Part shown: positions 17,751 to 26,140 of the stretch, piece after piece
Layout: each line of letters starts with the position of its first letter
Numbering within the stretch: position 1 is the stretch's first letter
Assembly: GCF_014641195.1 (NCBI RefSeq)
Contig: NZ_BMHQ01000013.1
Coordinates: 1 to 64,000 of the forward strand
Source of the DNA: Marinithermofilum abyssi
Lineage (GTDB): Bacteria > Bacillota > Bacilli > Thermoactinomycetales > DSM-45169
DNA length: 64,000 nt
Direction: 5' to 3'
Translations under genes and position numbers: made by a program
The notes under the pieces: generated by a model
Told to the model about the DNA's origin: nothing
Databases searched by the model: none
The model's input: only the letters and a program-made list of their open reading frames with translations

Positions 17751-17879
17751 GTGCAAATGGGCGTTCACCGCGTTTAGAAACCGGAAAAAGACGGGAAAAT
17801 GGATAGTAAAGAGAGAGGGTTGACCGTCGGGCACGAAAGGTTGAAAAGGGTCCCGGCTGTTGGATACGAGGGATAGAGG

Positions 17880-17917
17880 TTGACGCAGGTAACTGTAATT
17901 TCTATAATTACAGTAAC
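17880..17917 (+). promoter_or_regulatory. Sigma-A promoter with an embedded dyad operator
   Basis: TTGACG (17880-17885), a 17-base spacer and TATAAT (17903-17908) make a near-perfect promoter. Arms ACTGTAAT (17892-17899) and ATTACAGT (17907-17914), with further matches outside, form a dyad over the spacer and the -10 box. It is placed like an operator for a repressor; the Rrf2 gene two genes downstream is the obvious candidate. Confidence 0.75.
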
Positions 17918-18004
17918 TCTTTCGATAGTGTAGATACGAACTTCTCCCTGGGACGGTCAATCAAACAGGTTTCCGGCAAAACTTTTGTAAAGGCGGTGTC
18001 AGCC

Positions 18005-18382
18005 GTGAAAGCAGAAGCCTTGAAGATTGGAATGTGGGTAAAAGGGAGAACGGAGAACGATGAATTGTTTCAAGGATATATTGAATCACTGGATCCGCAA
18101 ACCCAAAGTGTAATGGTGCGGGTAATCCACTCGGACCATGCGCGCTTGGCGGGTCAGGTTGTTCAAACGCCGGCAGGCCGCGTTCAAGCTGTCGAAGAAA
18201 GTCCTCTGGATGCTGAAGGACACTTGCTGAACTTCATCGACATTGCGTTGACCACCCGGGACAAACAGTGGTTTATGGAGTTGACCTCGATTTTGAAAGA
18301 ACTGCGGCAATCCCGGGAAGACGGGGAGTCAGAAGCCGGAAACGCTTCGGGGGGACGACAAGTCAGCCCCTTCAGTCAGTAA
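18005..18382 (+). CDS. IDEAL-domain protein with N-terminal beta-barrel-like region
   Basis: A 125-residue cytoplasmic protein. Residues 4-60 resemble a small KOW/SH3-like barrel (GMWVKGRTENDELFQGYIES). Near residue 75 comes HLLNFIDIALTTRDKQWFME followed by LTSILKEL, the IDEAL domain found in small Bacillales regulators and adaptor proteins. GTG at 18005 fits AAGGCGGT at normal spacing; a GTG nine bases earlier overlaps that site. It lies under a strong promoter with a dyad and is followed, after a terminator, by an Rrf2 regulator. Its role is unknown; regulation by the neighbour is inferred. Confidence 0.75.
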   Translation: MKAEALKIGMWVKGRTENDELFQGYIESLDPQTQSVMVRVIHSDHARLAGQVVQTPAGRVQAVEESPLDAEGHLLNFIDIALTTRDKQWFMELTSILKELRQSREDGESEAGNASGGRQVSPFSQ

Positions 18383-18391
18383 TAAAATCCG

Positions 18392-18422
18392 CTGATCACC
18401 GAAAACAGGTGATCAGTTTTTT
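18392..18422 (+). terminator. Intrinsic terminator between the IDEAL gene and the Rrf2 gene
   Basis: Arms CTGATCACC and GGTGATCAG followed by TTTTTT. Because the next start follows after only 16 bases, readthrough or attenuation must supply the regulator unless it has another promoter. Confidence 0.85.
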
Positions 18423-18438
18423 CGTGAGGAGGGCCTTG

Positions 18439-18870
18439 ATGACTAGCGATTTTACTCTGGCCGTACATAGTTTATCCTTGTTGGCTCATTTTTCCGGCCG
18501 GTTGGTTTCCAGTGATCTGTTGGCAGAGAGTGCAAACGTCCATCCTGTTCGGATGCGCAAAGTGTTGGGGATGTTAAAAAAACACCGCCTCATTCGTTCA
18601 AAGGAGGGGGCAGGCGGGGGTTTTCTGTTGGCATGTGACCCCCGGCAGGTGACATTGGCTCAAGTGTACCGGATGACTTGCCGTGGACATCTGATGCCCA
18701 AATGTCCGGACTCCAACCGGCGATGTATGGTAGGTGCTCATTTGAAACCGGTGTTGGGGACGATTTTTAGTGAAGCGGAAGACAGCCTGGCTGAATATTT
18801 GTCCCGGTACTCCATCGCCGATCTTTTGCAGCAGATGGAACAGGAAAGGGGGAAAGCCTCCGCTTGGTAA
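18439..18870 (+). CDS. Rrf2 family transcriptional regulator
   Basis: A 143-residue winged-helix regulator. The DNA-binding part has SSDLLAESANVHPVRMRKVL and the wing IRSKEGAGGGFLLA, close to the Rrf2 signature. Three cysteines (MTCRGH, KCPDS, RRCM) occupy the area where IscR/NsrR-type proteins bind an Fe-S cluster or where redox Rrf2 proteins sense thiols. GAGGAGGG precedes the ATG. The promoter dyad at 17892 could be its own operator. Which signal it senses is unknown. Confidence 0.87.
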   Translation: MTSDFTLAVHSLSLLAHFSGRLVSSDLLAESANVHPVRMRKVLGMLKKHRLIRSKEGAGGGFLLACDPRQVTLAQVYRMTCRGHLMPKCPDSNRRCMVGAHLKPVLGTIFSEAEDSLAEYLSRYSIADLLQQMEQERGKASAW

Positions 18871-18936
18871 GCTGAAAAATAGAAGGAAAGGGGTAAGCCC
18901 TCTGATACGGCGCAGGGAATCGTTCTCCTGCGTTGT

Positions 18937-20175
18937 TTATTGTTTCTTCTCGGTTACTCCTAACACTTTGGCGACCAGGCCCGTTGTACCCGCTTGCAGC
19001 ACAATCGTGATCAATACTGCCATAAACGTGACGGCAGCGATCAAGTGGGCATGTTGTACTTTTAAACCGATTAGCATTCCGGACAAGGCAGCGGGAATGA
19101 CGCCGGTTTCCCGGACCCAGAACATGAAGAAGATTTCCCGCCAGGACCATTTGGCCCGTCGGTCGGGCAGCGTACAGGCAAGCACTGCGATCGGCCGGGC
19201 GATGAAAATCAGCGCCATGACGATGAGAATGGCTTGCCAGCCATATCGGAGAAGGGTATCGAATTCCACTTGAGTTCCGAGTAATACAAAGATCAAGGTC
19301 CGCATCAACAGAGTGAAGACATGGTGAAAATGGATCACGTCGGATACCGTTTTTCGGCGGATCTTCATCCCGAAAACTTGCGGGTTGCCGCAGACGATCC
19401 CGGCAACAAAGGTGGCCATAAATCCACTGGCCTCAATCCAACCGGCAGCGAGATAGGAGCCGATTGCCACCAGTAAGCTTACGATGTTGCCATAGCGGTG
19501 GAATACGCCCAAGCGGTGCTTCGACGTGAGCAGCAACCCCGCTCCGCCAAAGAGGATACCGATAAGCAGACCGCCGCCTGCCTGCAGCAAAAAAGACCCC
19601 AAGACCGAACCGGCTGAGACACTGCTTTTTCCCAAGATGACCCCCAACAGGGTAAAAGTGAGGATCGAGGCGGTGGCGTCATTGAATGCCGATTCGCTTT
19701 CCACGGTTCGCCTTACTTTTTCTTGTACGTGTACTTGCCGGAAAACCGGGATCAACGTGGCCGGATCGGTGGAGGCGATTACCGAAGCCAACAGCAGGGC
19801 ATAAAGCCAGGGAAGATGCAGCAAGAAAACGGCTGTGACGGTAATGACGGCAGCCGTAATTGCCACACCAAGCACGGCCAGCAGCGTCACCGAGATCCAT
19901 ACTTGCTTCAGGATGGAGATGCGGATGGCTTGTCCTCCCTCAAACAAAATCAGCACCGACCCTGCAACGATGATAAACTGATAAGCCACGGAACTTTCCG
20001 GTTGGGAGATCAAGCTGAACACGGGCGGTCCGATAAGAATTCCGAACAACAAGAACAGAGCTACATCGGGGATATTCCACCGTTCGGCTGCTTTCATTGC
20101 CAACAGTCCCACCGTCAATACCATAAAAAGGACGTACAGTTCGCTCTGGACCACGGTCATGGCCTGGGATTCCAT
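18937..20175 (-). CDS. Na+(K+)/H+ antiporter, CPA family
   Basis: A 412-residue membrane protein with about 12-13 helices and no long cytoplasmic tail. LLFGILIGPPVFSL, ILFEGGQAI, LLLASVIASTDPATLIPVF and VESESAFNDATASIL are the conserved motifs; the TDPA segment and the ESAFND acidic pair are the ion-binding centre of NhaP/CvrA-type antiporters. It exchanges Na+ or K+ for protons. The ATG at 20175 is preceded by GAGGGGGT. It lies downstream of tatA and a riboswitch-controlled K+ channel on the same strand, a cation-homeostasis neighbourhood. Confidence 0.88.
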   Translation of the reverse strand: MESQAMTVVQSELYVLFMVLTVGLLAMKAAERWNIPDVALFLLFGILIGPPVFSLISQPESSVAYQFIIVAGSVLILFEGGQAIRISILKQVWISVTLLAVLGVAITAAVITVTAVFLLHLPWLYALLLASVIASTDPATLIPVFRQVHVQEKVRRTVESESAFNDATASILTFTLLGVILGKSSVSAGSVLGSFLLQAGGGLLIGILFGGAGLLLTSKHRLGVFHRYGNIVSLLVAIGSYLAAGWIEASGFMATFVAGIVCGNPQVFGMKIRRKTVSDVIHFHHVFTLLMRTLIFVLLGTQVEFDTLLRYGWQAILIVMALIFIARPIAVLACTLPDRRAKWSWREIFFMFWVRETGVIPAALSGMLIGLKVQHAHLIAAVTFMAVLITIVLQAGTTGLVAKVLGVTEKKQ

Positions 20176-20235
20176 ATTGCACCCCCTCATGATCTGTCTA
20201 TCTACACATTGCCCGGAATGGCGGAAAGTCATTCT

Positions 20236-20263
20236 ATGAAAAAGCCGCCCTTGCAAGGGCGGT
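20236..20263 (-). terminator. Intrinsic terminator after tatA (minus strand)
   Basis: Arms CCGCCCTTG and CAAGGGCGG followed by CTTTTTC on the minus strand. Confidence 0.8.
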
Positions 20264-20267
20264 TGTT

Positions 20268-20441
20268 TCAATCGCGCTTTTCCTCTTTTTCTTCCTTGAT
20301 GGTGCGGTTCATCTCTTCTTTGAAATTACGCAGGGCATTGCCGAGAGAGCGGCCTAACTCGGGTAATTTTTTGGGACCAAATAAAAGCAGTCCCACCAGC
20401 AGGATCAACAACAGTTCCGAAAAACCTAGGTTTTGTATCAT
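20268..20441 (-). CDS. tatA: Sec-independent protein translocase TatA
   Basis: A 57-residue protein: a short membrane helix (FSELLLILLVGLLLFGPKKL) with the FGPKKLPELGRSLG hinge motif and an amphipathic helix (LRNFKEEMNRTI), then a charged tail. This is the classic pore-forming TatA (or TatE-like) subunit for folded proteins. GGGGGC precedes the ATG at 20441. No tatC gene is in the window, so it is an orphan copy between the K+ channel gene and the antiporter. Confidence 0.88.
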   Translation of the reverse strand: MIQNLGFSELLLILLVGLLLFGPKKLPELGRSLGNALRNFKEEMNRTIKEEKEEKRD

Positions 20442-20474
20442 AGGTATGCCCCCTCTTCCAAATGAAAAATGACG

Positions 20475-21827
20475 TCAACCGACGAGCGGTTGTTCTTCCG
20501 GATGGCGGTAGGGAGGTTTGTCCCGGCGGCTGGCTACCGCAATGGCGATCGTTAAGGGACCGACACGTCCGGCAAACATGGTAAAGGTAATCAACAGCTT
20601 GCCGATTACAGATAAATGGGGGGTTAATCCCAGCGTCAAGCCGACGGTGCCGAAGGCGGAGGAGGTTTCAAACAGGGCCATGAGCACATCGGTTTTTTCG
20701 GTGATCGTCAGAATCATGGTTACTGTGATGATCAACGTGAGTGCGGCCACAGTCACTGTCAATGCCCGGTACACCTGCTCATGGGGAATCCGCCGTTTGT
20801 AGGTGACACAGTCCTGATGTCCACGGATCATTCCCCAGACTGCCAGGATGATGGCGGCAAAGGTAGTGGTTTTGATCCCGCCTCCCGTCGAGCTGGGAGA
20901 TGCTCCGATCACCATTAATAATATCATTAAAAATTGGGTGGCGGGATACATACCGGCCATATCGATCGTATTGTAGCCAGCAGTACGGGGAGTGACAGCC
21001 TGAAAAGCCGCCGCCATCATTTTGACAGGCCAGGGTTGGGAGCCCAAAGTTTTCGGGTTGGACCATTCAATCAGGAGAATCAACAAGGTGCCTGCTGCCA
21101 ACAAGATCCCCGTTACGGACAAGACGAGTTTCGTATGCAGACTCATCCGTTTTCGCCAGCGGTACTGATACAGCTCCACGATGACGATAAAGCCGATCCC
21201 GCCCAGAATAATCAGGGCGGCAACGGTGAAGTTGATCAAGGGATCGCCCACAAATCCCATCAAGCTGACAAAGCGGTCTTTTCCGCCGAACAGATCGAAC
21301 CCGGCGTTGTTAAAAGCAGAGACGGAGTGGAAGATGGCATAGTATATGCCGGTTTTCCAGCCATACATCGGGACCCAGCGCAACGCGAGCAAAAAGGCAC
21401 CGATGCCTTCGATGATAAAGGTTATCACGACCACGTTGAGAACCAGGCGTACCATCCCGCCCATCCCGTGGTGACCGAAGGATTCCTGGATGACGATTCG
21501 CTCTTTCACACTGATTTTCTTTCGAAGCAGGACAGCGATCAATGTGGCAAATGACATAAACCCCAAGCCGCCTACTTGAATCAGAGTGAGAATGACTCCT
21601 TCACCGAAGGTGTTGTATGTGGCGGCTGTGTTGACCACCACCAGTCCGGTTACACAGACGGCAGAAGTGGCTGTAAATAAAGCATCGATAAAGGAGACGG
21701 ATTGCCCGTCCTCCGTCGAGATGGGGAGGGAGAGCAACAAGGCGCCGATCAGGATGGTTCCGGCAAATCCCATCACCAGAATCTGCGATGCTGTGCACCG
21801 GTTAAATAGTTTTTGTTGTCCGTTCAT
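20475..21827 (-). CDS. ktrB: Ktr/Trk-type potassium uptake channel subunit
   Basis: A 450-residue protein of the TrkH/KtrB superfamily with four pore repeats; filters are visible as SAVCVTGLVV, SAFNNAGFDL, VTPRTAGYNT and SSAFGTVGLTLG. A typical Gly-rich gating region, GASPSSTGGGIKTTTF, sits in the third repeat. The channel imports K+ with a cytosolic KtrA/TrkA regulator that is not encoded here. GGAAGGGGGGATTC precedes the ATG. The leader holds a c-di-AMP riboswitch and terminator, so high c-di-AMP should switch the gene off. Confidence 0.93.
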   Translation of the reverse strand: MNGQQKLFNRCTASQILVMGFAGTILIGALLLSLPISTEDGQSVSFIDALFTATSAVCVTGLVVVNTAATYNTFGEGVILTLIQVGGLGFMSFATLIAVLLRKKISVKERIVIQESFGHHGMGGMVRLVLNVVVITFIIEGIGAFLLALRWVPMYGWKTGIYYAIFHSVSAFNNAGFDLFGGKDRFVSLMGFVGDPLINFTVAALIILGGIGFIVIVELYQYRWRKRMSLHTKLVLSVTGILLAAGTLLILLIEWSNPKTLGSQPWPVKMMAAAFQAVTPRTAGYNTIDMAGMYPATQFLMILLMVIGASPSSTGGGIKTTTFAAIILAVWGMIRGHQDCVTYKRRIPHEQVYRALTVTVAALTLIITVTMILTITEKTDVLMALFETSSAFGTVGLTLGLTPHLSVIGKLLITFTMFAGRVGPLTIAIAVASRRDKPPYRHPEEQPLVG

Positions 21828-21862
21828 TCCGAATCCCCCCTTCCAAAGTACAATCCCAACAT

Positions 21863-21895
21863 AAAAGAAACCACCGAAGTGGCATCGATGGTTTT
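21863..21895 (-). terminator. Expression-platform terminator of the riboswitch
   Basis: On the minus strand AAACCATCGATG and CACTTCGGTGGTTT form a stem followed by CTTTT, between the riboswitch and the channel gene; position and shape fit ligand-controlled attenuation. Confidence 0.7.
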
Positions 21896-21923
21896 GTTTA
21901 TCGACAAACAGCCACCACTCCTC

Positions 21924-22048
21924 TTCAACGCTTGCGAGGTTAGCTGACGGGTTCGGGACTGTGAAGAGCTCTCCCTACCAGGGCATATGCCGAAGGATTC
22001 ACCCCAAAGGGTTTGGTTCCCCCGCTCCAGATGGACTCAGCGGTTGAA
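21924..22048 (-). promoter_or_regulatory. c-di-AMP riboswitch (ydaO-yuaA type)
   Basis: The minus strand shows conserved ydaO blocks: GGGGGAACCAAA, GGGGTGAATCC, GGGAGAGCTCTTCACAGTCC, then GTCAGCTAACCTCGCAAGCG. The closing stem pairs TTCAACCGCT (22039-22048) with AGCGTTGAA (21924-21932). It stands before a K+ channel gene, the typical target. A reading frame running through the same bases is just translation of the RNA. Confidence 0.93.
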
Positions 22049-22162
22049 TGGTGTCCAAGATATTCGACTTTGTACCATGAACTAAATTTACTTCCGTTCC
22101 AAGAGCCCGTCAAGGCTTTTTTGGTAATGGGTAAACCCACCAATGGAGGGAAAGAGGGATAA

Positions 22163-22209
22163 AAATAAAGCAGGCGTCGTTCGGGAGAAGGAAATCCCTA
22201 ACGACGCCT
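22163..22209 (-). terminator. Intrinsic terminator of the siderophore operon
   Basis: Arms AGGCGTCGTT and AACGACGCCT, with a T-rich tail on the minus strand, right after the FhuF-like gene. Confidence 0.82.
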
Positions 22210-23002
22210 ATTGTTTGCCCATTTGAGCGCAGCGTTCCTGGCGCTCTTCATCGGCGAGGGAGGGGCAGGTAATGCAGTTGGCTCCGCCGGGCAACCGGTG
22301 ATAGAGACAGCACGTGCGCCGCAGGCGCAGCTCCTTTTCCGGCAGGGTAGGGTGGGGGATGCGACGGAAGCGGACGGCCAGGGGGTTGGGCATGAACCCG
22401 GATACCGCCCGGTTCTTTTTGCCCATCAGGAACTGGAAATCCTCCGCGAGCGGTTGCCTTTCCTCCGGTGATTCCGCTTCGTCCATCCATTTTTCATAGT
22501 AAAAGTAGACGTAGCTTGCGGCATTTTCCCACAAGATGTTGGCCGGCAGGTAGCAGGAAAGCCGCTGAAACACTTGAAACAGGTTCTGGTGAAGCATCCG
22601 GCGGACCACCGTTTCCCGCCAGTCGGTACGGTTGCCGGATGACGGGGCGGGTAGCGTTTCATCGGAAGAAAGCCGAAGGGACATTTCCCAACCGGGACCG
22701 GCATGGACCATCACCTTATCCGCCTGAAGAGCCAGCCCCTGGCCCAGCCGCGACATGGCATATAGTCCGCCCGCGAGAAGAAGGGAGCTGTATCGTTTGG
22801 AAAACATGGAAGCTGCTACGGAAAGCTCCTCTGTGCCGATTTGGGCGCCAAATTGACGAAGAAACGTGTCCGCCCGTTGCTTTTGCTCAAAGTCGGCGAC
22901 CGGGAAACTGAGCAGGAAATCGGTTTTTGTCGGGGTCTGCTGCATCAGGAGGCGGAACTCCTGTTCCAGCCGATGTTTTTGTTGTGGAAAAAGCCGGCTC
23001 AT
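22208..23002 (-). CDS. FhuF-like [2Fe-2S] siderophore-iron reductase
   Basis: A 264-residue cytosolic protein ending in CCLYHRLPGGANCITCPS, the C-C-x10-C-x2-C cluster motif of FhuF-type ferric-siderophore reductases. The N-terminal part is helical and variable as in this family. It reduces Fe3+ bound to an imported siderophore to release the iron. It lies last in an operon with an ABC importer and starts five bases after that gene, an arrangement that fits this role. Confidence 0.85.
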   Translation of the reverse strand: MSRLFPQQKHRLEQEFRLLMQQTPTKTDFLLSFPVADFEQKQRADTFLRQFGAQIGTEELSVAASMFSKRYSSLLLAGGLYAMSRLGQGLALQADKVMVHAGPGWEMSLRLSSDETLPAPSSGNRTDWRETVVRRMLHQNLFQVFQRLSCYLPANILWENAASYVYFYYEKWMDEAESPEERQPLAEDFQFLMGKKNRAVSGFMPNPLAVRFRRIPHPTLPEKELRLRRTCCLYHRLPGGANCITCPSLADEERQERCAQMGKQ

Positions 23003-23006
23003 GTGG

Positions 23007-23831
23007 TCAGCCTCCCAGTGCCGAAGTTTTTTCAGTGAGCATCTGTCTTCCTTGCCCGTAAGGGATGCACATGGGGGTTCCGTACACCGGATCCTCCATG
23101 ATCCGGCATCGAAGTTGAAAGACGGATTCCACCAGCTGTTCGTTCATAATCTGTTCCGGAGCCCCTTGTGCCAATACCCGGCCGTTTTGAATCGCCAGCA
23201 TATGATGAGCATACCGGCAGGCCAGGTTGAGATCGTGCAGTACCATAATAATGGTACGCCCTTCCCGTTCATTCAGTGCATATAAGAGATCCAGAATTTC
23301 GATCTGATGGGTCATGTCGAGATACGTGGTCGGCTCATCCAAAAGCAGGGTGTCTGTCCCCTGAGCCAAGGTCATGGCGATCCAGGCACGTTGGCGCTGT
23401 CCGCCGGACAAATCATCCACCGGGCGATGGGCCAGCTCGGTCATCTGTGTCACTTCCAGTGCCCAGTTCACCATGCGCTCGTCTTCTTCCGACCAATGCT
23501 GAATCCAGCTTTGATAGGGATACCGCCCCTGTTTGGCCAGTTGAAAGACGGTCAATCCCTCGGGAGCCACCGGACCTTGGGGAAGGATAGCCAACTCACG
23601 GGCCGTTTTTTTGGTCGATTGTTTGGCGATGTTGTGACCGTTGAGGAGAACTGTGCCCGTTTTTGGTTTTAACAAACGGGCCAGCGAGCGGAGCAAGGTA
23701 GACTTGCCGCAGCCGTTTGCCCCCACCAGCACAGTGATTTTTCCCTTGGGGATCTTCACACTCAAATCTTCGATGATGGTGCAGGAGCCGTAGCCCAGGG
23801 TCAGATGTTTCGTTTCCATTGCGGGTTTCAT
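23007..23831 (-). CDS. Iron-siderophore ABC transporter, ATPase (FecE/FhuC type)
   Basis: A 274-residue ABC ATPase. Walker A is [10 protein letters not shown] near residue 38, the signature is [12 protein letters not shown], Walker B is [12 protein letters not shown], and the H-loop is MVLHDLN. This set is typical of Fe3+-siderophore, heme and B12 importers. The ATG follows GGGAGGG. It drives import through the two FecCD-type permeases encoded upstream in the same operon. Confidence 0.93.
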   Translation of the reverse strand: MKPAMETKHLTLGYGSCTIIEDLSVKIPKGKITVLVGANGCGKSTLLRSLARLLKPKTGTVLLNGHNIAKQSTKKTARELAILPQGPVAPEGLTVFQLAKQGRYPYQSWIQHWSEEDERMVNWALEVTQMTELAHRPVDDLSGGQRQRAWIAMTLAQGTDTLLLDEPTTYLDMTHQIEILDLLYALNEREGRTIIMVLHDLNLACRYAHHMLAIQNGRVLAQGAPEQIMNEQLVESVFQLRCRIMEDPVYGTPMCIPYGQGRQMLTEKTSALGG

Positions 23832-23858
23832 CCATTATCCCTCCCATGATGTTGGGGA

Positions 23859-24899
23859 TCAGTGCCGGTGGCTGCCTGAACGCAGCAGGAGAAACAGTAA
23901 AAACGGAGCACCCAATGCTGCAGTAAAAAGACCGGCGGGCAAATCCAGCGGACTGAAGGCCGTGCGGGCGATCAGGTCCGCCGTCAGCACGAGAAAGGAT
24001 CCGGTCAAGGCGGAAACAGGCAGCCAACCACCGGCGGAAGGGCCTGCCCACATACGGGCAATATGGGGGGCCATCAACCCTACGAAGCCGATGGGGCCGG
24101 CGGCGGCCACAGCAGCACTGGCCAAGGCCACACTGATCAGAATCAGTAAAAAGCGATGCAGCTGTACACGGCTGCCGATCCCGACGGCCAGCTCATCCCC
24201 CAGTTGCTGGGCATTCAAGTGACGGGCTAGCAAGAAAGCGGCGGGAATCAGGGTCCCGGCCCATACGGTCAGGGTACCCACGGTTGTCCAGGAGCTGTTG
24301 TACACACTCCCGGTCAGCCAGACCATCGCTTGGCTGGCGGTGTATATAGGGCTCAGGATCAAAAGCAAAGTGGTCAGTCCATTGGCGGCGGCATGCAGTC
24401 CCATCCCGATCAACACAAGGCGCAGCGGGGAAACCCCTCGTTTCCAAGCCAATACATAAACGAGAAAGGCCGTACATACAGCTCCCCCGAAGGCGGCGAC
24501 GGGAAGCCATGCTTTCCCCGTTTGGGAAAACAGGGAGATACAGGCGACCGCCGCGACGGATGCTCCGCCGGTGATACCGATGATATCCGGTGAAGCCAGG
24601 GGATTCCGAAGCATCCCCTGCAAAAGCGCTCCGGAAACCGCCATGGATGCACCGACCATCAAGGCGGTCAGTACCCGCGGCATCCGTAAAGAGTAGATGA
24701 TGAGTTCATTTCCGGGATCCCCCTGGCCGAGCAATACTTTGATGACGTCCATCGCAGGAATGGGTACTTCTCCGGTTCCTACGCTGTAAACCAGGACACC
24801 GAGGCACAGAGCCGACAGCACCAGCAAGGCTGTGAGGGTTTTCGCATAGATGATCAGTGAGATCGGCAATTTTTTGGATCGAATCGTGACGGGTTTCAA
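23859..24899 (-). CDS. Iron-siderophore ABC transporter permease 2 (FecCD family)
   Basis: A 346-residue permease with about ten helices. Family marks are SLRMPRVLTALMVGASMAVS, GNPLASPDIIG-like RNPLASPDIIGITGGAS, and AGPIGFVGLMAPHIAR near residue 265. It pairs with the permease encoded just upstream (their genes overlap by four bases, ATGA) to form the heterodimeric membrane channel for ferric siderophores. Confidence 0.93.
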   Translation of the reverse strand: MKPVTIRSKKLPISLIIYAKTLTALLVLSALCLGVLVYSVGTGEVPIPAMDVIKVLLGQGDPGNELIIYSLRMPRVLTALMVGASMAVSGALLQGMLRNPLASPDIIGITGGASVAAVACISLFSQTGKAWLPVAAFGGAVCTAFLVYVLAWKRGVSPLRLVLIGMGLHAAANGLTTLLLILSPIYTASQAMVWLTGSVYNSSWTTVGTLTVWAGTLIPAAFLLARHLNAQQLGDELAVGIGSRVQLHRFLLILISVALASAAVAAAGPIGFVGLMAPHIARMWAGPSAGGWLPVSALTGSFLVLTADLIARTAFSPLDLPAGLFTAALGAPFLLFLLLRSGSHRH

Positions 24900-25954
24900 T
24901 GGGTGATACTCCTTCGGGCGATGGTGATGAAAAAGGGCGTGCCGATCAGGGCGGTGATGACACCGACGGGAACTTCATCGGTCAACACACGGGTGCCCAG
25001 TCCGGACATCCACTTCATGACGGGACCGTCGGGCATGATCAGATAACGGGCCCCTACGTCCGCCAACAACAAATAGGAAGCACCGATTAGAGCGCAGTAG
25101 GGAAGTATCCATCGGTAATCGTTCCCTGCCATGGATCGGGCGATATGGGGAACCACCAATCCCACCAATCCGATCGGACCGGCCACGGCTACAGATCCTC
25201 CAGCCAAGAAGATGACGACCAGAGCAGCGGCCATCTTGACCCATGCTGTGCGTTGGCCCAAGCCCTTGGCAACATGTTCTCCCATCGTCAGGATGGTGAT
25301 GTGACGTGCGATCCCCAAGGCGATGAGCCAGGCAATAAGAAAGAAGGGAAGGATCTGCCACAAATGGTCCAGACTCCGCCCTGCGATGGAACCTGCCAGC
25401 CAATATAACACTTCGTCCAGAGTTTTTTCATCCGTAACGAGCAACCCCTGGGTCAGCGTGGAGAAAAAAGCAGTGATGGCTGCCCCGGCCAAGGTCAGCT
25501 TTAACGGGGTTACCCCGCCTCGACCGACAGAGCTGACAGCAAAGACGATGACTCCACTGACTGCAGCTCCGGCAAAAGCGATCCACGTCATTGCCGAAAA
25601 GGACGAAACGGTAAAAAGGCTGGTAGCCAATACGACAAAAAAGGCAGCTCCTGCGTTGATGCCTAGGATGCCGGGGGATGCCAGCGGGTTACGGGTCAGC
25701 GCTTGCATCAGCGCTCCAGCGACCGCCAGGCTGGCCCCTACGAAGGTGGCGATCAGGGCACGAGGGATTCGGGTGGTCTGGATGACTAACTGTTCTTTTG
25801 TCGGTTGTTCCGTAGTGAGGGCATCTTTCATCGTGTGCCAATCGATATGAGTGAGTCCCAGCTTCACGCTGGCGATCATGCTGACTGCCCACAGAACGAT
25901 TAACCATACTAGTCCAGCAGAACGCGATAATAAAGGTTGAATGGTACGGTACAT
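24896..25954 (-). CDS. Iron-siderophore ABC transporter permease 1 (FecCD family)
   Basis: A 352-residue permease with the same motifs as its partner: RIPRALIATFVGASLAVAGA, RNPLASPGILGINAGA and AGPIGLVGLVVPHIARSM. It is the first gene of the minus-strand operon, about 90 bases from a promoter whose -10 box is covered by a Fur site. Together the two permeases, the ATPase and the lipoprotein encoded divergently make a complete importer. Confidence 0.93.
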   Translation of the reverse strand: MYRTIQPLLSRSAGLVWLIVLWAVSMIASVKLGLTHIDWHTMKDALTTEQPTKEQLVIQTTRIPRALIATFVGASLAVAGALMQALTRNPLASPGILGINAGAAFFVVLATSLFTVSSFSAMTWIAFAGAAVSGVIVFAVSSVGRGGVTPLKLTLAGAAITAFFSTLTQGLLVTDEKTLDEVLYWLAGSIAGRSLDHLWQILPFFLIAWLIALGIARHITILTMGEHVAKGLGQRTAWVKMAAALVVIFLAGGSVAVAGPIGLVGLVVPHIARSMAGNDYRWILPYCALIGASYLLLADVGARYLIMPDGPVMKWMSGLGTRVLTDEVPVGVITALIGTPFFITIARRSITH

Positions 25955-26045
25955 ATGAACTCCTGTTCCATATCAAAATCATACCCAGAATTTGTTAAGG
26001 TGACCCGTAACCATAAAGAGAACGGGAAAAAACCCTTCAATGGAT

Positions 26046-26097
26046 ATGATAATCATTTTCAACCATATTGACAAATGCTTTTTCCTTTATTTAAGAT
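26046..26097. promoter_or_regulatory. Divergent promoters with overlapping -35 boxes
   Basis: Plus strand: TTGACA (26068-26073), 18 bases, TAAGAT (26092-26097). Minus strand: TTGTCA (26074-26069), 17 bases, TATCAT (26051-26046). The -35 boxes share five bases, so the two directions compete for polymerase and both are covered by Fur boxes. Confidence 0.72.
26047..26061. promoter_or_regulatory. Fur box 1
   Basis: TGATAATCATTTTCA, a 7-1-7 Fur repeat with one mismatch between arms. It overlaps the -10 box of the minus-strand permease promoter. Confidence 0.82.
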
Positions 26098-26108
26098 ATG
26101 GTCAGTAA

Positions 26109-26123
26109 TGAAAATCATTTTCA
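26109..26123. promoter_or_regulatory. Fur box 2
   Basis: TGAAAATCATTTTCA, a perfect 7-1-7 dyad just after the -10 box of the plus-strand promoter for the binding-protein gene. Confidence 0.88.
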
Positions 26124-26140
26124 ATTACGAGGTGGGGAAA

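Noticed and set aside
21940-22143. 68-residue minus-strand reading frame upstream of ktrB
   Set aside because: It is the translation of the c-di-AMP riboswitch; the conserved RNA blocks explain the sequence.
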